Origin: Pseudomonadota bacterium
Lineage (GTDB): Bacteria; Pseudomonadota; Alphaproteobacteria; Rhodobacterales; Rhodobacteraceae
Assembly (NCBI GenBank): GCA_018240425.1
Contig: JAFEFU010000006.1
Span: 1 to 36,584 of the forward strand
Length of the DNA stretch: 36,584 nt
Reading direction: 5' to 3'
Shown: in pieces, positions 9,384 through 25,244 of the stretch
Layout of the letters: every line of letters begins with the position of its first letter
How positions within the stretch are numbered: the first letter of the stretch is position 1
Notes under the pieces: generated by a model
Databases searched by the model: none
The model's input: only the letters and a program-made list of their open reading frames with translations
What the model was told of the DNA's origin: nothing
Translations under genes and position numbers: made by a program

Positions 9384-10082
9384 ATGGCCAAGGTTGCTAA
9401 ACGCATGAAGGCCGCGGTCGCCGCCTTCGAAGGCAAGTCGGCCCTCTCGGTCGAGGATGCCGTCAAGCTCATCAAGGGCGCCGCGTCGGCCAAGTTCGAC
9501 GAGACGCTGGAAATCGCCATGAACCTCGGCGTCGATCCCCGCCATGCCGACCAGATGGTCCGCGGCGTGGTCCAGCTGCCGAACGGCACCGGCAAGGTGG
9601 TGCGCGTCGCCGTCTTCGCCCGTGGCGCCAAGGCCGACGAGGCCAAGGCGGCGGGGGCCGACATCGTCGGCGCCGAAGACCTGCTCGAGACGATCCAGGG
9701 CGGCAAGATCGAGTTCGATCGCTGCATCGCCACCCCCGACCTGATGCCGCTGGTCGGCCGTCTGGGCAAGATCCTCGGCCCGCGCAACCTGATGCCGAAC
9801 CCCAAGGTCGGCACGGTGACGATGGACGTCAAGACCGCGGTCGAGGCGGCCAAGGGCGGCGAAGTGCAGTTCAAGGTCGAGAAGGCCGGCGTCATCCATG
9901 CCGGGATCGGCAAGGTCTCGTTCACCGAGGACAAGCTGGCCCAGAACGTGCGCGCCTTCGTCGATGCGGTCAGCCGGGCCAAGCCCTCCGGGGCCAAGGG
10001 CACCTACCTCAAGAAGGTGTCGCTGTCCTCGACGATGGGTCCGGGTGTCTCGCTCGACCTCGCGTCGGCGACCGCGCATTGA
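9384..10082 (+). CDS. rplA: 50S ribosomal protein L1
   Basis: L1 forms the mobile stalk that guides deacylated tRNA out of the E site. In many bacteria it also represses its own operon by binding a leader that mimics its rRNA site. It has 232 residues with family landmarks: [11 protein letters not shown] at the start, [32 protein letters not shown], the signature [20 protein letters not shown] (about 129-148), and [13 protein letters not shown] near the C terminus. Its ribosome-binding site lies inside the end of rplK (AAGGGG, then TAA and three bases), consistent with coupling. A 262-bp leader separates it from rplJ. Confidence 0.99.
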   Translation: MAKVAKRMKAAVAAFEGKSALSVEDAVKLIKGAASAKFDETLEIAMNLGVDPRHADQMVRGVVQLPNGTGKVVRVAVFARGAKADEAKAAGADIVGAEDLLETIQGGKIEFDRCIATPDLMPLVGRLGKILGPRNLMPNPKVGTVTMDVKTAVEAAKGGEVQFKVEKAGVIHAGIGKVSFTEDKLAQNVRAFVDAVSRAKPSGAKGTYLKKVSLSSTMGPGVSLDLASATAH

Positions 10083-10344
10083 GATCGGTGGGGCAGCACC
10101 CCACCGTGTGAAATTCCTCGGGACCAGTGCCCGATGAATGGCGGGGCGGAAACGCCCCGTCCTGTCCGAGACGGAGGGTGGGCCTCGGCCCTTAATGTCC
10201 TTCCTGAGATGGGGAACGAGACGGGATTTACCGGGGCACGAGCCTCGGGCGGTCATGGCTCGGGACCATCGCGGACCCGAACGCCCCCAGACCATCGGGG
10301 GCAAATGAGAGCCGGGGGGAAACCCCCAACCTTGGAGTGAAACC
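10083..10344 (+). promoter_or_regulatory. Structured rplJ leader (L10-leader type)
   Basis: This gene-free 262-bp spacer is packed with hairpins: 10086-10106 (8-bp stem, loop CAGCA), 10142-10159 (7 bp, GAAA tetraloop), 10283-10302 (6 bp, GCCCCC/GGGGGC) and 10314-10327 (5 bp, GAAA tetraloop) just before the rplJ ribosome-binding site. Between them lies a conserved-looking stretch around 10215-10280. In bacteria the L10(L12)4 complex binds such a leader and represses rplJL. Position and structure fit; I cannot confirm the family consensus without a covariance search. No convincing separate promoter was found. Confidence 0.65.
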
Positions 10345-10860
10345 GTGGATAGAGCCCAGAAAGAGAAAATGGTCGAGGAACTCGGCCAGATCTTCGAAAG
10401 CTCTGGCGTCGTGGTGGTTGCCCACTACGAAGGCATGACGGTTGCTCAGATGCAGGACCTCAGGGCGGAAATGCGTGCCGCCGGCGGGTCTGTCCGTGTC
10501 GCCAAGAACAAGCTCGCCAAGATCGCCCTGGAAGGCAAGCCCTGCGCAAGCATCGGCAATCTTCTGACGGGCATGACCGTGTTGGCCTTTTCCGAAGACC
10601 CCGTGGCAGCTGCCAAGGTCGCGGACAAGTACGCCAAGGGGAACGACAAGTTCGTGATCCTTGGTGGTGCGATGGGCAACACGGCCCTGGATTCGGCCGG
10701 TGTGAAGGCCGTCGCCTCGATGCCGTCGCGTGAAGAGCTCATCGCTCAGATCGTGTCGTGCATCGGTGCGCCGGCGTCGAACATCGCCGGGGCCATTGGC
10801 GCGCCTGCTTCGAACATCGCGGGCATCCTCAAGACCATCGAGGAGCGCGCTGCTGCGTGA
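10345..10860 (+). CDS. rplJ: 50S ribosomal protein L10
   Basis: L10 is the base of the L7/L12 stalk and binds the GTPase-associated region of 23S rRNA. The 171-residue product begins [20 protein letters not shown] from a GTG start at 10345, with GGAG at 10334-10337 giving about 7 nt spacing. Landmarks are [20 protein letters not shown], the RNA-binding [13 protein letters not shown] (about 51-63), and a C-terminal helix for L7/L12 dimers. Near the end [11 protein letters not shown] is followed by [11 protein letters not shown], a short tandem duplication seen in this protein. The GTG start and structured leader fit feedback control of translation. It is 68 bp upstream of rplL. Confidence 0.99.
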   Translation: MDRAQKEKMVEELGQIFESSGVVVVAHYEGMTVAQMQDLRAEMRAAGGSVRVAKNKLAKIALEGKPCASIGNLLTGMTVLAFSEDPVAAAKVADKYAKGNDKFVILGGAMGNTALDSAGVKAVASMPSREELIAQIVSCIGAPASNIAGAIGAPASNIAGILKTIEERAAA

Positions 10861-10928
10861 GCAACATGAATGCCTTCGTAGGGTTGATACCCTGACGTTG
10901 GACCCCTAACTTGGAACGGAACAGAGAA

Positions 10929-11309
10929 ATGGCTGATCTGAACAAACTCGCCGAAGAAATCGTCGGTCTGACCCTTCTTCAGGCACAGGAACTGAAAACC
11001 ATCCTCAAGGACAAGTATGGCATCGAGCCCGCCGCCGGCGGTGCCGTGATGGTTGCTGGTCCGGCTGCTGGCGGCGCTGCTGCCGAAGCCGCCGAGGAAA
11101 AGACCGACTTCGATGTCGTCCTGACCGATGCCGGCGCCAACAAGATCAACGTGATCAAGGAAGTGCGCGCCATCACCGGCCTGGGCCTCAAAGAGGCCAA
11201 GGATCTCGTGGAAGCCGGCGGCAAGGTGAAGGAAGCCGCGCCGAAGGCCGAAGCCGAGGACATCAAGAAAAAGCTCGAGGCGGCTGGCGCCAAGGTCGAG
11301 CTGAAGTAA
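10929..11309 (+). CDS. rplL: 50S ribosomal protein L7/L12
   Basis: L7/L12 is the multicopy stalk protein that recruits translation factors. The product has 126 residues from ATG 10929 ([20 protein letters not shown]). The N-terminal dimerisation domain is about 1-35, an Ala/Gly-rich hinge about 38-58, and the C-terminal factor-binding domain carries [10 protein letters not shown] and [20 protein letters not shown], ending GAKVELK. A TTG in frame at 10911 would add six residues, MERNRE, and is rejected because it disrupts the conserved start. It sits 68 bp after rplJ with a 239-bp structured spacer before rpoB. Confidence 0.99.
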   Translation: MADLNKLAEEIVGLTLLQAQELKTILKDKYGIEPAAGGAVMVAGPAAGGAAAEAAEEKTDFDVVLTDAGANKINVIKEVRAITGLGLKEAKDLVEAGGKVKEAAPKAEAEDIKKKLEAAGAKVELK

Positions 11310-11312
11310 TCA

Positions 11313-11457
11313 GGGCCGGGCTTCGGCCCACCCCGGTTTTCAGGCTGGGCCCGCAGGAATGCGGGTCCAGCCGATCCTGTCTTGGCAGGGGCGTCGAGCG
11401 GAACGCCCCTCCCAAGGCCGGATCAGGGTTCGGGAGCCCCCCGGTGGGACGGGGGGC
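11313..11457 (+). promoter_or_regulatory. Array of four hairpins in the rplL-rpoB spacer
   Basis: Four stem-loops follow one another: 11313-11329 (GGGCCG/CGGCCC, loop 5, with TTTT at 11337-11340); 11343-11372 (13 bp with one G-T pair, GGAA loop); 11387-11410 (AGGGGCGT/ACGCCCCT, loop 8); and 11436-11457 (GCCCCCC/GGGGGGC, loop 8). In E. coli this spacer holds a partial attenuator and an RNase III site that set the ratio of ribosomal protein to polymerase mRNA. The first hairpin could attenuate, and the long second one is a good RNase III-type candidate. The function is inferred by position. Confidence 0.55.
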
Positions 11458-11548
11458 ATGAATTGAACCGATCCGCCCCTTCGCATGCGGCGCTGCGCGT
11501 GACCCCGACGCGACAGCACCCGCGAAAAGACGAAAGGTGACGACAAGC

Positions 11549-15685
<4,137 letters not shown>

Positions 15686-15739
15686 GGCGGGTTCGTTCCC
15701 GCCACCCCTCTCTCCCCGCCCCCTTTCAAGGATTTGGAA

Positions 15740-19981
<4,242 letters not shown>

Positions 19982-20004
19982 CGCGATGGGAAGATGAAAA
20001 GAAG

Positions 20005-20032
20005 AAACCCCGCCCGTGGCGGGGTTTTTTTT
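20005..20032 (+). terminator. Intrinsic terminator after rpoC
   Basis: AAA-CCCCGCC (20005-20014) pairs with GGCGGGG (20018-20024) around a three-base loop and is followed by eight T (20025-20032). It is a textbook rho-independent terminator closing the rif cluster and isolating the ArsR pair downstream. Confidence 0.92.
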
Positions 20033-20049
20033 GGCCTGCGGCCGGATCG

Positions 20050-20093
20050 TTGACAGAGGGCGATTGCCGCTAGACAGTGAACCTTATGGTTCA
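20050..20093 (+). promoter_or_regulatory. Promoter and palindromic operator of the ArsR/SRPBCC pair
   Basis: TTGACA (20050-20055) and TAGACA (20071-20076) are separated by 15 bp, shorter than usual. Immediately after comes the perfect inverted repeat TGAACC-TTAT-GGTTCA (20078-20093), which spans the expected transcription start and the ATG at 20086. This is the expected layout for autorepression by an ArsR-family protein. Transcription would start within a few bases of the ATG, so the mRNA may be leaderless. Confidence 0.65.
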
Positions 20094-20439
20094 GCATGAG
20101 TCGCCCCCGCTCGATCTTGCCTTCTCGGCACTGGCCGACCCGACCCGGCGCGGGATCCTGGAACGGCTCTCGCAGGCCGATGCCTCGGTCACAGCGCTCG
20201 CCGAGCGGTTCGCGATGAGCCTGACGGGGATGAAGAAGCACCTGTCCCTCCTGGAAGAAGCGCGCCTGGTTCAGACCCGCAAGGTGGGGCGCACCCGCAC
20301 CTGCCGGCTGGCGGCTCCGACGTTCGACGCCCAGCTGGCCTGGATGTCGGCCCTGCACCAGACCTGGGCCGCGCGATTTACGGCGCTCGACGCCGTGCTG
20401 GACGACCTGCCTCCCCCACAGGAAAGGACACGCGCATGA
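20086..20439 (+). CDS. ArsR-family winged-helix transcriptional regulator
   Basis: This small winged-helix repressor has 117 residues from ATG 20086. The ArsR HTH is clear: FSALADPTRRGILERLSQAD (about 11-30), the recognition segment AERFAMSLTGMKKHLSLLEE (about 40-59) and the wing VQTRKVGRTRTCRL. No metal-binding cysteines such as the ELCVCDL box are present, so it belongs to the metal-independent SdpR-like group usually paired with AHSA1/SRPBCC proteins. A GTG at 20077 would extend the protein into the operator and is rejected. The start codon is part of the palindrome, so the second and third codons (GTT CAG) come from the operator arm. It overlaps the next gene by 4 bp (ATGA). Autoregulation is inferred; the inducer is unknown. 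Confidence 0.9.
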   Translation: MVQHESPPLDLAFSALADPTRRGILERLSQADASVTALAERFAMSLTGMKKHLSLLEEARLVQTRKVGRTRTCRLAAPTFDAQLAWMSALHQTWAARFTALDAVLDDLPPPQERTRA

Positions 20440-20924
20440 CTTATAACACGCAGCAGACCGGCGGCGACCAGCCCACCCGGGTCGAGCGGCGCACGGACGT
20501 CGACCTTTTCGTCACGCGCCTCTTCGCCGCCGATGTCGGACGGGTCTATGCTGCCTGGACGACCCCGGCGCTCTTCAAGCGCTGGTGGGCGCCCCGGTCG
20601 ATGGGGGCGACGATCACCGACTGCCGGATGGATGTGCGCCCCGGCGGCGGATACCGGATCACCTTTGCCCATCCGTCCTCGAGCGAGGGTGCGACCTTCT
20701 ACGGCCGATACCTCGACGTGATCCCGAACGAGCGGCTGGTCTGGACCAACGACGAGGGCGACGAGGGCGCGGTCACGACCGTCACCTTCACCCCGCGTGA
20801 TGGTGCAACGCTGCTGGTCCTGCACGAGCGATACCCGACCAAAGGCGCGCTGGACCGGTCTTACGAGGGGATGGAGGGCGGCCTGCCCGAACAGTTCGGC
20901 CAGCTCGACAGGCTTCTGGCCTGA
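20436..20924 (+). CDS. SRPBCC (AHSA1-like) domain protein
   Basis: This 162-residue protein has a START/SRPBCC hydrophobic-cavity fold of the Aha1-C-terminal type. It shows the family pattern: FVTRLFAADVGRVYAAWTTP (about 25-44), FKRWWAPRSM, CRMDVRPGGGYRITF, GRYLDVIPNERLVWTND, a TVTFTPRDGATLLVL strand and a C-terminal helix ending QLDRLLA. The start overlaps the regulator stop by 4 bp, so both are made from one mRNA. Such pairs are common in bacteria, but the ligand and role are generally not known. It ends at a convergent junction with uvrC. Confidence 0.88.
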   Translation: MTYNTQQTGGDQPTRVERRTDVDLFVTRLFAADVGRVYAAWTTPALFKRWWAPRSMGATITDCRMDVRPGGGYRITFAHPSSSEGATFYGRYLDVIPNERLVWTNDEGDEGAVTTVTFTPRDGATLLVLHERYPTKGALDRSYEGMEGGLPEQFGQLDRLLA

Positions 20925-20937
20925 GGTCGATCGACCT
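20924..20937. repeat. 14-bp perfect palindrome after the SRPBCC gene
   Basis: AGGTCGATCGACCT is a perfect 14-bp palindrome beginning at the last base of the SRPBCC stop codon. The remaining 108 bp to the uvrC stop contain no T-run terminator on either strand and no gene. Confidence 0.5.
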
Positions 20938-21045
20938 TCGCCCGGCCCGGCCTGGCGGGGCGGGCGCTGGCCGATGGCCTCTGCGGCCCGGACCGAAAAG
21001 GCCGCAAGCAGGCGCCGAATGTCGATCCGGCCCGAAGCGCCCCGC

Positions 21046-22911
21046 TTACTGCGCGCCGTGGAAGAAGTCGTAAAGCGTCTGGGCCATCGTCTCGGAGATG
21101 CCCTCGACCATCTTCAGGTCGGCCAGCCCGGCGCGGCTGACCGCCTTGGCCGATCCGAAATGGGCCAGAAGCGCGCGCTTGCGCGCCGCGCCGATGCCGG
21201 GCACCTCGTCCAGCGGCGTCGCCGCCAGCGACTTGGCGCGTTTGACCCGGTGGGCGCCGATTGCCCAGCGGTGCGCCTCGTCCCTCAGCCTCTGGATGAA
21301 ATAGAGGACGGCCGAATTGTGCGGCAGGGCAAAGGGCCGCTGCCCGGCGCGGTGGAATTCCTCCTTGCCGAGGTCGCGGTCGATGCCCTTGGCCACGCCG
21401 ACCATCGCCACATCCTCGACGCCGAGATCCTCAAGGATCGACTGGACCGCCGACACCTGCCCGGCACCGCCATCGATCAGCAGAAGGTCCGGCCAGTTGC
21501 CCGACTGGCGGTCGGGATCTTCCTTCAGAAGCCGCTCGAACCGCCGGGTCAGGACCTCCTTCATCATGCCGAAGTCGTCGCCCGGCGTCAGGTCGGCGCC
21601 CCTGATATTGAACTTGCGGTACTGGCCCTTGATGAATCCTTCCGGCCCGGCGACCACCATCCCGCCCACCGCATTCGTCCCCTGGATGTGCGAGTTGTCG
21701 TAGATCTCGATCCGCTGCGGCGGCGTCTCCAGATCGAAGGCCTCGGCCAGCGCCGCCAAGAGCTTCGACTGGGCGGCGGTCTCGCTCATCTTGCGGGCCA
21801 GGCTTTCGCGGGCGTTCCTCGCGGCGTTCTCGACCAACTCGGCCTTCTCGCCACGCTGCGGCACCGCAATCTCGACCCGGCGCCCGGCGCGGTCGGAGAG
21901 AAGATCGACCATCAGGTCGGCATCCTCGATCGGGTGCGACAGAAGGATCAGGCGCGGCGGCGGCTTGTTGTCGTAGAACTGCCCGACGAAGGCTTCCAGA
22001 ACCTCGGCCTCGCCCGCCCCCGCCCCGGTGCGCGGATAGAAGTCGCGGTTGCCCCAGCTCTGGTGGGCGCGGATGAAAAAGACCTGGACGCAGGCCTGCC
22101 CGCCATCCATGTGCAGCGCGATCACGTCCGCCTCGGCCACGCCGCGCGGGTTGATGCCCTGGACCTGTTGCACCTGGGTCAGCGCCCTTATGCGGTCGCG
22201 CAGCGCCGCCGCGCGCTCATACTCCATCGCCTCGGCCGCTGACGCCATGTCGGCGGCAAGCCTCTCCTGGATGGCGGTCGAGCGGCCTTGCAGGAACCGC
22301 TCTGCATCGGCCACCAGCGCCGCATAGTCGGTCTGCGAGATCAGCCCGGTACAGGGGGCCGAGCAGCGCTTGATCTGATAGAGAAGGCATGGCCGCGTCC
22401 GCGAGGAGAACATCGCGTCCGAGCAGTTGCGCAGCAGGAACGCCTTCTGGAGATGGTTCAGCGTGCGGTTCACCGCCCCGGCACTGGCAAAGGGGCCGTA
22501 GTAGTCGCCCTTTTCGCTGCGGGCGCCGCGGTGCTTCTTGATCTGCGGGAACGGGCTTTCGCGGCTGACAAGGATGTTCGGAAAGCTCTTGTCGTCGCGC
22601 AGAAGGACGTTGAAATGCGGCTTCAGCTGCTTGATGAGGTTCTGTTCCAGCAGCAGCGCCTCGGTCTCGGTTCGCGTGGTCAGGAACATCATCGAGGCCG
22701 TCTGCGCGATCATCCGCGCGATACGGGCGCTGTGGCCGGACGGCCGCGCATAGTTCGAGACCCGGGCCTTGAGATTGCGCGCCTTGCCGACATAGAGGAC
22801 GCGCGATTCGGCATCCAGCATCCGGTAAACCCCCGGCGAGCTGTCGAGCGACCGCAGGTAGGACTGGATCACCGAATGGCCGGTGGGTGGAATCGCGGTC
22901 TGGTCGGTCAT
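21046..22911 (-). CDS. uvrC: Excinuclease ABC subunit C
   Basis: UvrC makes both incisions in nucleotide excision repair after UvrAB damage recognition. It has 621 residues, normal for the family. The GIY-YIG nuclease is at the N terminus ([25 protein letters not shown], about 24-60), then [20 protein letters not shown] cysteine cluster precedes [18 protein letters not shown]. The UVR helix contains [18 protein letters not shown] (about 231-248). The RNase H-like 5' nuclease contains [20 protein letters not shown] (about 400-420) and [14 protein letters not shown]. The helix-hairpin-helix pair is near [18 protein letters not shown]. The start is ATG 22911 with no strong ribosome-binding site. 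It converges on the SRPBCC gene, with an AT-rich 355-bp spacer upstream. Confidence 0.98.
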   Translation of the reverse strand: MTDQTAIPPTGHSVIQSYLRSLDSSPGVYRMLDAESRVLYVGKARNLKARVSNYARPSGHSARIARMIAQTASMMFLTTRTETEALLLEQNLIKQLKPHFNVLLRDDKSFPNILVSRESPFPQIKKHRGARSEKGDYYGPFASAGAVNRTLNHLQKAFLLRNCSDAMFSSRTRPCLLYQIKRCSAPCTGLISQTDYAALVADAERFLQGRSTAIQERLAADMASAAEAMEYERAAALRDRIRALTQVQQVQGINPRGVAEADVIALHMDGGQACVQVFFIRAHQSWGNRDFYPRTGAGAGEAEVLEAFVGQFYDNKPPPRLILLSHPIEDADLMVDLLSDRAGRRVEIAVPQRGEKAELVENAARNARESLARKMSETAAQSKLLAALAEAFDLETPPQRIEIYDNSHIQGTNAVGGMVVAGPEGFIKGQYRKFNIRGADLTPGDDFGMMKEVLTRRFERLLKEDPDRQSGNWPDLLLIDGGAGQVSAVQSILEDLGVEDVAMVGVAKGIDRDLGKEEFHRAGQRPFALPHNSAVLYFIQRLRDEAHRWAIGAHRVKRAKSLAATPLDEVPGIGAARKRALLAHFGSAKAVSRAGLADLKMVEGISETMAQTLYDFFHGAQ

Positions 22912-23266
22912 GTCACGCTGCCTTGGCCCCTGCCCCGCGATGCGCTGATTCTAGGGATTCGCTGCAATCTTCCACGTCGTCCCGCAAGAGAAAAGCTGTC
23001 CACGGAATCTGTGGACAAGTCTGGTGAAAAGGTTCGGCGGTTGCGGAATTTCCCTTGTTCTGGGCAGGGTTCCTTGCATTGCCTGTTTTTTGAGCACATC
23101 GGCAAGCGTCTGAAATTTAACAGTATTTTCTTCGACATTTGACAAGCCACTGAAAATATTGGCAGATTTGTAACGGTTCTGTTACCGCACCAACGAAAGT
23201 GGACAAGTTGACGCGGGTTCCTGCCCAACGGGGGCCACCGCATCGGCCGGAACCAGCCTGAAACGA
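22912..23266. other. AT-rich intergenic island with repeated GTGGACAAGT boxes
   Basis: This 355-bp stretch between uvrC and the SDR gene holds no gene I can support. Its core (about 23040-23190) is strikingly AT-rich for this genome. It contains the inverted repeat TGTCCAC-N7-GTGGACA (22997-23017), a second GTGGACAAGT at 23199-23208 (first copy 23011-23020), and GTAAC-N6-GTTAC (23170-23185). A possible minus-strand promoter, TTGTCA (23145-23140), 17 bp, TGTTAA (23122-23117), points at uvrC. TTGTCCACA is close to a DnaA box (TTATCCACA in most proteobacteria). A 64-codon frame from a TTG at 23145 to 22951 has no recognisable family or ribosome-binding site. Confidence 0.5.
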
Positions 23267-24046
23267 TTAACGAATCCCGGTGATGTCGGGGGTTTTCCAG
23301 CCCAGATGCTGGCCGCCATCCACGCACAGAAGCTGCCCGGTCACCGCCGGCGCATCCAGGAAATAGCCAAGCGCGGCGGTGATGTCGTCGGCGTTCGCAC
23401 CCCGCGCAAGGATCGAGGCGGCGCGCTGCGCGTCGAACTGTTCCTGGCTCTGGTGGGCGCCCTTCAGGGTCGATCCCGGCCCGATCGCATTGACGCGGAT
23501 GTCCGGGGCCAGCGCCCTCGCCGCCGTCTGGGTCAGGGCCCACAGGCCCATCTTGGCGATCGTATAGCTCATGAACTCGGGGGTCAGCTTGCGCACCCGC
23601 TGGTCCAGCATGTTGACGACCAGGGCCTGAGCCCGCAGCCCGTCGGGCCCGGCCACGGCCCTGGGTGCCTGTGCCGCGAAAGCCTGGGTCAGGACAAAGG
23701 GCGCACGCAGGTTGGTGCCGATGTTGCGGTCCCAGATCGCGCGGGTGCTCGAGCGGATGTTGTCATACTCGAAGGTCGAGGCATTGTTGACCAGCAGGGT
23801 CAGCGGGCGCCCCAGGGCCTCGGCGGCCCGCCCGACCAGCGCCGCGGTCGCTTCCTCCTCGAGAAGGTCGGCACGCAGGGTGACGGCGCGCACGCCGCGG
23901 GCCCGCGCCTCGGCAGCCGTCGCCTCGGCCTCGTCCGAAGACCGCGAATGGTGGATGGCCACGTCCAGCCCGCGCCCGGCCAGATAGAGCGCCATCGCCC
24001 GCCCCAGCCGCCGCCCGCCGCCGGTGACCAGCGCCGCGCCAGTCAT
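23267..24046 (-). CDS. Short-chain dehydrogenase, pteridine reductase (FolM/PTR1) type
   Basis: This is an NADPH-dependent SDR of 259 residues from ATG 24046. The cofactor loop is TGGGRRLG (8-15), with the double arginine typical of pteridine reductases rather than the plain TGxxxGIG. NNAS (87-90) follows. The catalytic set is D148, Y161 and K165 (DQR, then YTIAK), with spacing equal to D181/Y194/K198 of PTR1, which replaces the usual SDR serine. This supports reduction of dihydropterins (dihydromonapterin or dihydrofolate), but activity is inferred. ATG 24046 is chosen because it overlaps the stop of the 47-residue gene by 4 bp. It ends the unit begun by the S49 peptidase gene. Confidence 0.85.
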   Translation of the reverse strand: MTGAALVTGGGRRLGRAMALYLAGRGLDVAIHHSRSSDEAEATAAEARARGVRAVTLRADLLEEEATAALVGRAAEALGRPLTLLVNNASTFEYDNIRSSTRAIWDRNIGTNLRAPFVLTQAFAAQAPRAVAGPDGLRAQALVVNMLDQRVRKLTPEFMSYTIAKMGLWALTQTAARALAPDIRVNAIGPGSTLKGAHQSQEQFDAQRAASILARGANADDITAALGYFLDAPAVTGQLLCVDGGQHLGWKTPDITGIR

Positions 24047-24186
24047 GCGCCCCTCCGGCAGCCGCAGGGCCGCGGCCTGCCGCAATGCGGGCAGAAGCGG
24101 CCCTTGGGGCGCGTGACCAGATAACGGCCCAGCATCGACAGGCCGGCCATCAGCGTCAGGAAGAGAAGCGCGCCCTTGATCAGCAT
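24043..24186 (-). CDS. 47-residue membrane/zinc-ribbon small protein
   Basis: I do not recognise a named family. The ORF begins MLIKGALLFLTLMAGLSMLG, a hydrophobic helix (about 4-22), continues YLVTRPKGR, and has a cysteine-rich tail with CPHCGRPRPCGC (about 32-43) that looks like a minimal zinc ribbon or CxxC site. Its ATG follows the TAG stop of the S49 peptidase gene with no base between, and its TGA overlaps the SDR start as ATGA. Both junctions demand translational coupling, which is strong evidence that this short frame is a real gene. A membrane-anchored metal-binding or redox peptide is a guess. Confidence 0.75.
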   Translation of the reverse strand: MLIKGALLFLTLMAGLSMLGRYLVTRPKGRFCPHCGRPRPCGCRRGA

Positions 24187-24987
24187 CTAGAGGCCGTAGC
24201 GCGCCCAGAGCGCGCGCTCCTCGATCTGCACCATCGCGTCGGCCAGAAGCCGCCCGCTCAGCCTCTGCCACAGGCTTCGCCTCACCCCGTAGGGCACGAT
24301 CCTGACCTTCTCGCCGTACAGCTGCTTGAGCTTCGGCACCAGATGGCCAACGCCGTCGGCCAGCCCCATGCGCACGGCCTCGGCCCCCACCCAGACATCG
24401 CCGGCAAACAGGTCACGCCCCTCGGCCAGCCGCGCGCCCCGGCGATCGCGGACCTGCGCCTTGAACCCCTCGTGCACCGGTTCGAGGATGGCGCGCAACC
24501 GCTCCACGTCCTCGGGTTTTTCCGGGCGGAACGGGTCGAGAAAGCTTTTCGAGGTGCCGGCCGTGTGCACCCGCCGCTCGATCCCGTGGCGGGCCAGAAG
24601 GTCGGCAAAGCCGAACCCAGCAGAAATCACCCCGATCGAACCGACGACCGAGGAGGCGTCGATCCAGATGTCGTCGCCCGCCGTCGCCAGCCAGTAGCCG
24701 CCCGAGGCCGCGAGATCCTCGACGAAGGCATGGACGGGAAGCTTCTTTTCCGCCGCCAGCCGCCGCACCCGCGCCGCGATCAGCGAGGATTGGACCGGCG
24801 AGCCGCCCGGCGAGTTGATGACCAGCGCCACCGCCCTTGGCCGGCCGCGGCGAAAGGCGCGCTCGATCACCGGGGCGAGGGTCGCATCGTTCAGCCCGCC
24901 CGCCCGTCCGCCCGCGGCGATCATGCCCTGCAGGCGGATGACCGCGACCAGAGGCGGCGGCTTGAGAAAGGGGATGAAGCGGCGCAT
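24187..24987 (-). CDS. S49-family (SppA-like) serine peptidase
   Basis: This is a signal-peptide-peptidase-like protease of the single-domain SppA type. It has 266 residues from ATG 24987 (MRRFIPFLKPPPLVAVIRLQ). Core features are INSPGGSP (58-64), the nucleophile Ser95 in LAASGGYWLATAGDDIW, and SSVVGSIGVIS. The general base Lys147 lies in TAGTSKSFLDPF; the 52-residue Ser-Lys spacing equals that of Bacillus SppA (S147/K199). No clear N-terminal membrane anchor is visible, unlike typical SppA, so it may be peripheral. A longer frame to 25059 lacks family similarity. The start has no good ribosome-binding site and may be leaderless. It heads a unit with the 47-residue protein and the SDR. Confidence 0.88.
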   Translation of the reverse strand: MRRFIPFLKPPPLVAVIRLQGMIAAGGRAGGLNDATLAPVIERAFRRGRPRAVALVINSPGGSPVQSSLIAARVRRLAAEKKLPVHAFVEDLAASGGYWLATAGDDIWIDASSVVGSIGVISAGFGFADLLARHGIERRVHTAGTSKSFLDPFRPEKPEDVERLRAILEPVHEGFKAQVRDRRGARLAEGRDLFAGDVWVGAEAVRMGLADGVGHLVPKLKQLYGEKVRIVPYGVRRSLWQRLSGRLLADAMVQIEERALWARYGL

Positions 24988-24993
24988 GGGCCA

Positions 24994-25022
24994 GATGTAA
25001 GCGGCCCGGCGATGGTCGGCAA
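24994..25022 (-). promoter_or_regulatory. Possible promoter giving a leaderless S49 peptidase mRNA
   Basis: On the minus strand TTGCCG (25022-25017), 17 bp and TACATC (24999-24994) place the transcription start at or next to the ATG (24987). This would explain why no Shine-Dalgarno sequence is visible. The box matches are moderate. Confidence 0.35.
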
Positions 25023-25075
25023 TCGGTTTCGCGTTTCCGTGACCTGGTGCAGGGTTCACCGCCCCCGGCCAATGG

Positions 25076-25106
25076 AAAGGGCCGCTCCGCTTGCGCGCAA
25101 CGGCCC
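25076..25106 (-). terminator. Possible terminator of the 25.2-kb element
   Basis: On the minus strand GGGCCG (25106-25101) pairs with CGGCCC (25084-25079) across a 16-nt loop, followed by TTTCC. The loop can form an inner stem. The T-run is short, so this is weak. It lies about 80 bp after the 18-codon ORF and would separate it from the S49 peptidase gene. Confidence 0.3.
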
Positions 25107-25187
25107 TCCGAGTTCCAAGGAGATGGCCCAGTTAGGGTGCCGGTTAAGGCATGGCCCAGACGGGGTTTACAGCCTGCGGGTTTGCCC

Positions 25188-25244
25188 TCAGACCACGGCC
25201 CCCCCGACTGTCCTGACACCTCTCTCCAATATCACTCTAGACAC
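25188..25244 (-). CDS. 18-codon mini-ORF behind a near-perfect Shine-Dalgarno sequence
   Basis: The frame reads MSRVILERGVRTVGGAVV from a GTG at 25244 to a TGA. I do not recognise it. The reason to list it is the initiation site: AAAGGAGGTGATCCA (25259-25245) is complementary to the whole 3' end of 16S rRNA, with 7 nt between AGGAGG and the GTG. Seven of 18 residues are Val, Ile or Leu, and seven G in a row (25205-25199) lie in the frame. It could be a leader peptide, a micropeptide, the start of a frameshifted gene, or a ribosome-binding decoy. The gene-free stretch between the S49 peptidase and transporter genes (24988-25312) otherwise holds a direct repeat, ATGGCCCAG at 25123-25131 and 25151-25159. 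Confidence 0.35.
   Translation of the reverse strand: MSRVILERGVRTVGGAVV

Noticed and set aside
22951..23145. 64-codon minus-strand frame from a TTG upstream of uvrC
   Set aside because: It has a TTG start, no Shine-Dalgarno, no recognisable family and lies in the AT-rich island. Kept only as a remark because the frame is not obviously a shadow of another gene.
22960..23210. Replication origin in the AT-rich island
   Set aside because: The boxes are few and deviate from TTATCCACA, and no dnaA, parAB, hemE or similar origin-associated gene is nearby. GC skew would be needed.
23267..24271. 334-residue SDR from an upstream start
   Set aside because: The extension is an out-of-frame reading of the S49 peptidase and 47-residue genes; the Rossmann motif begins right after ATG 24046.
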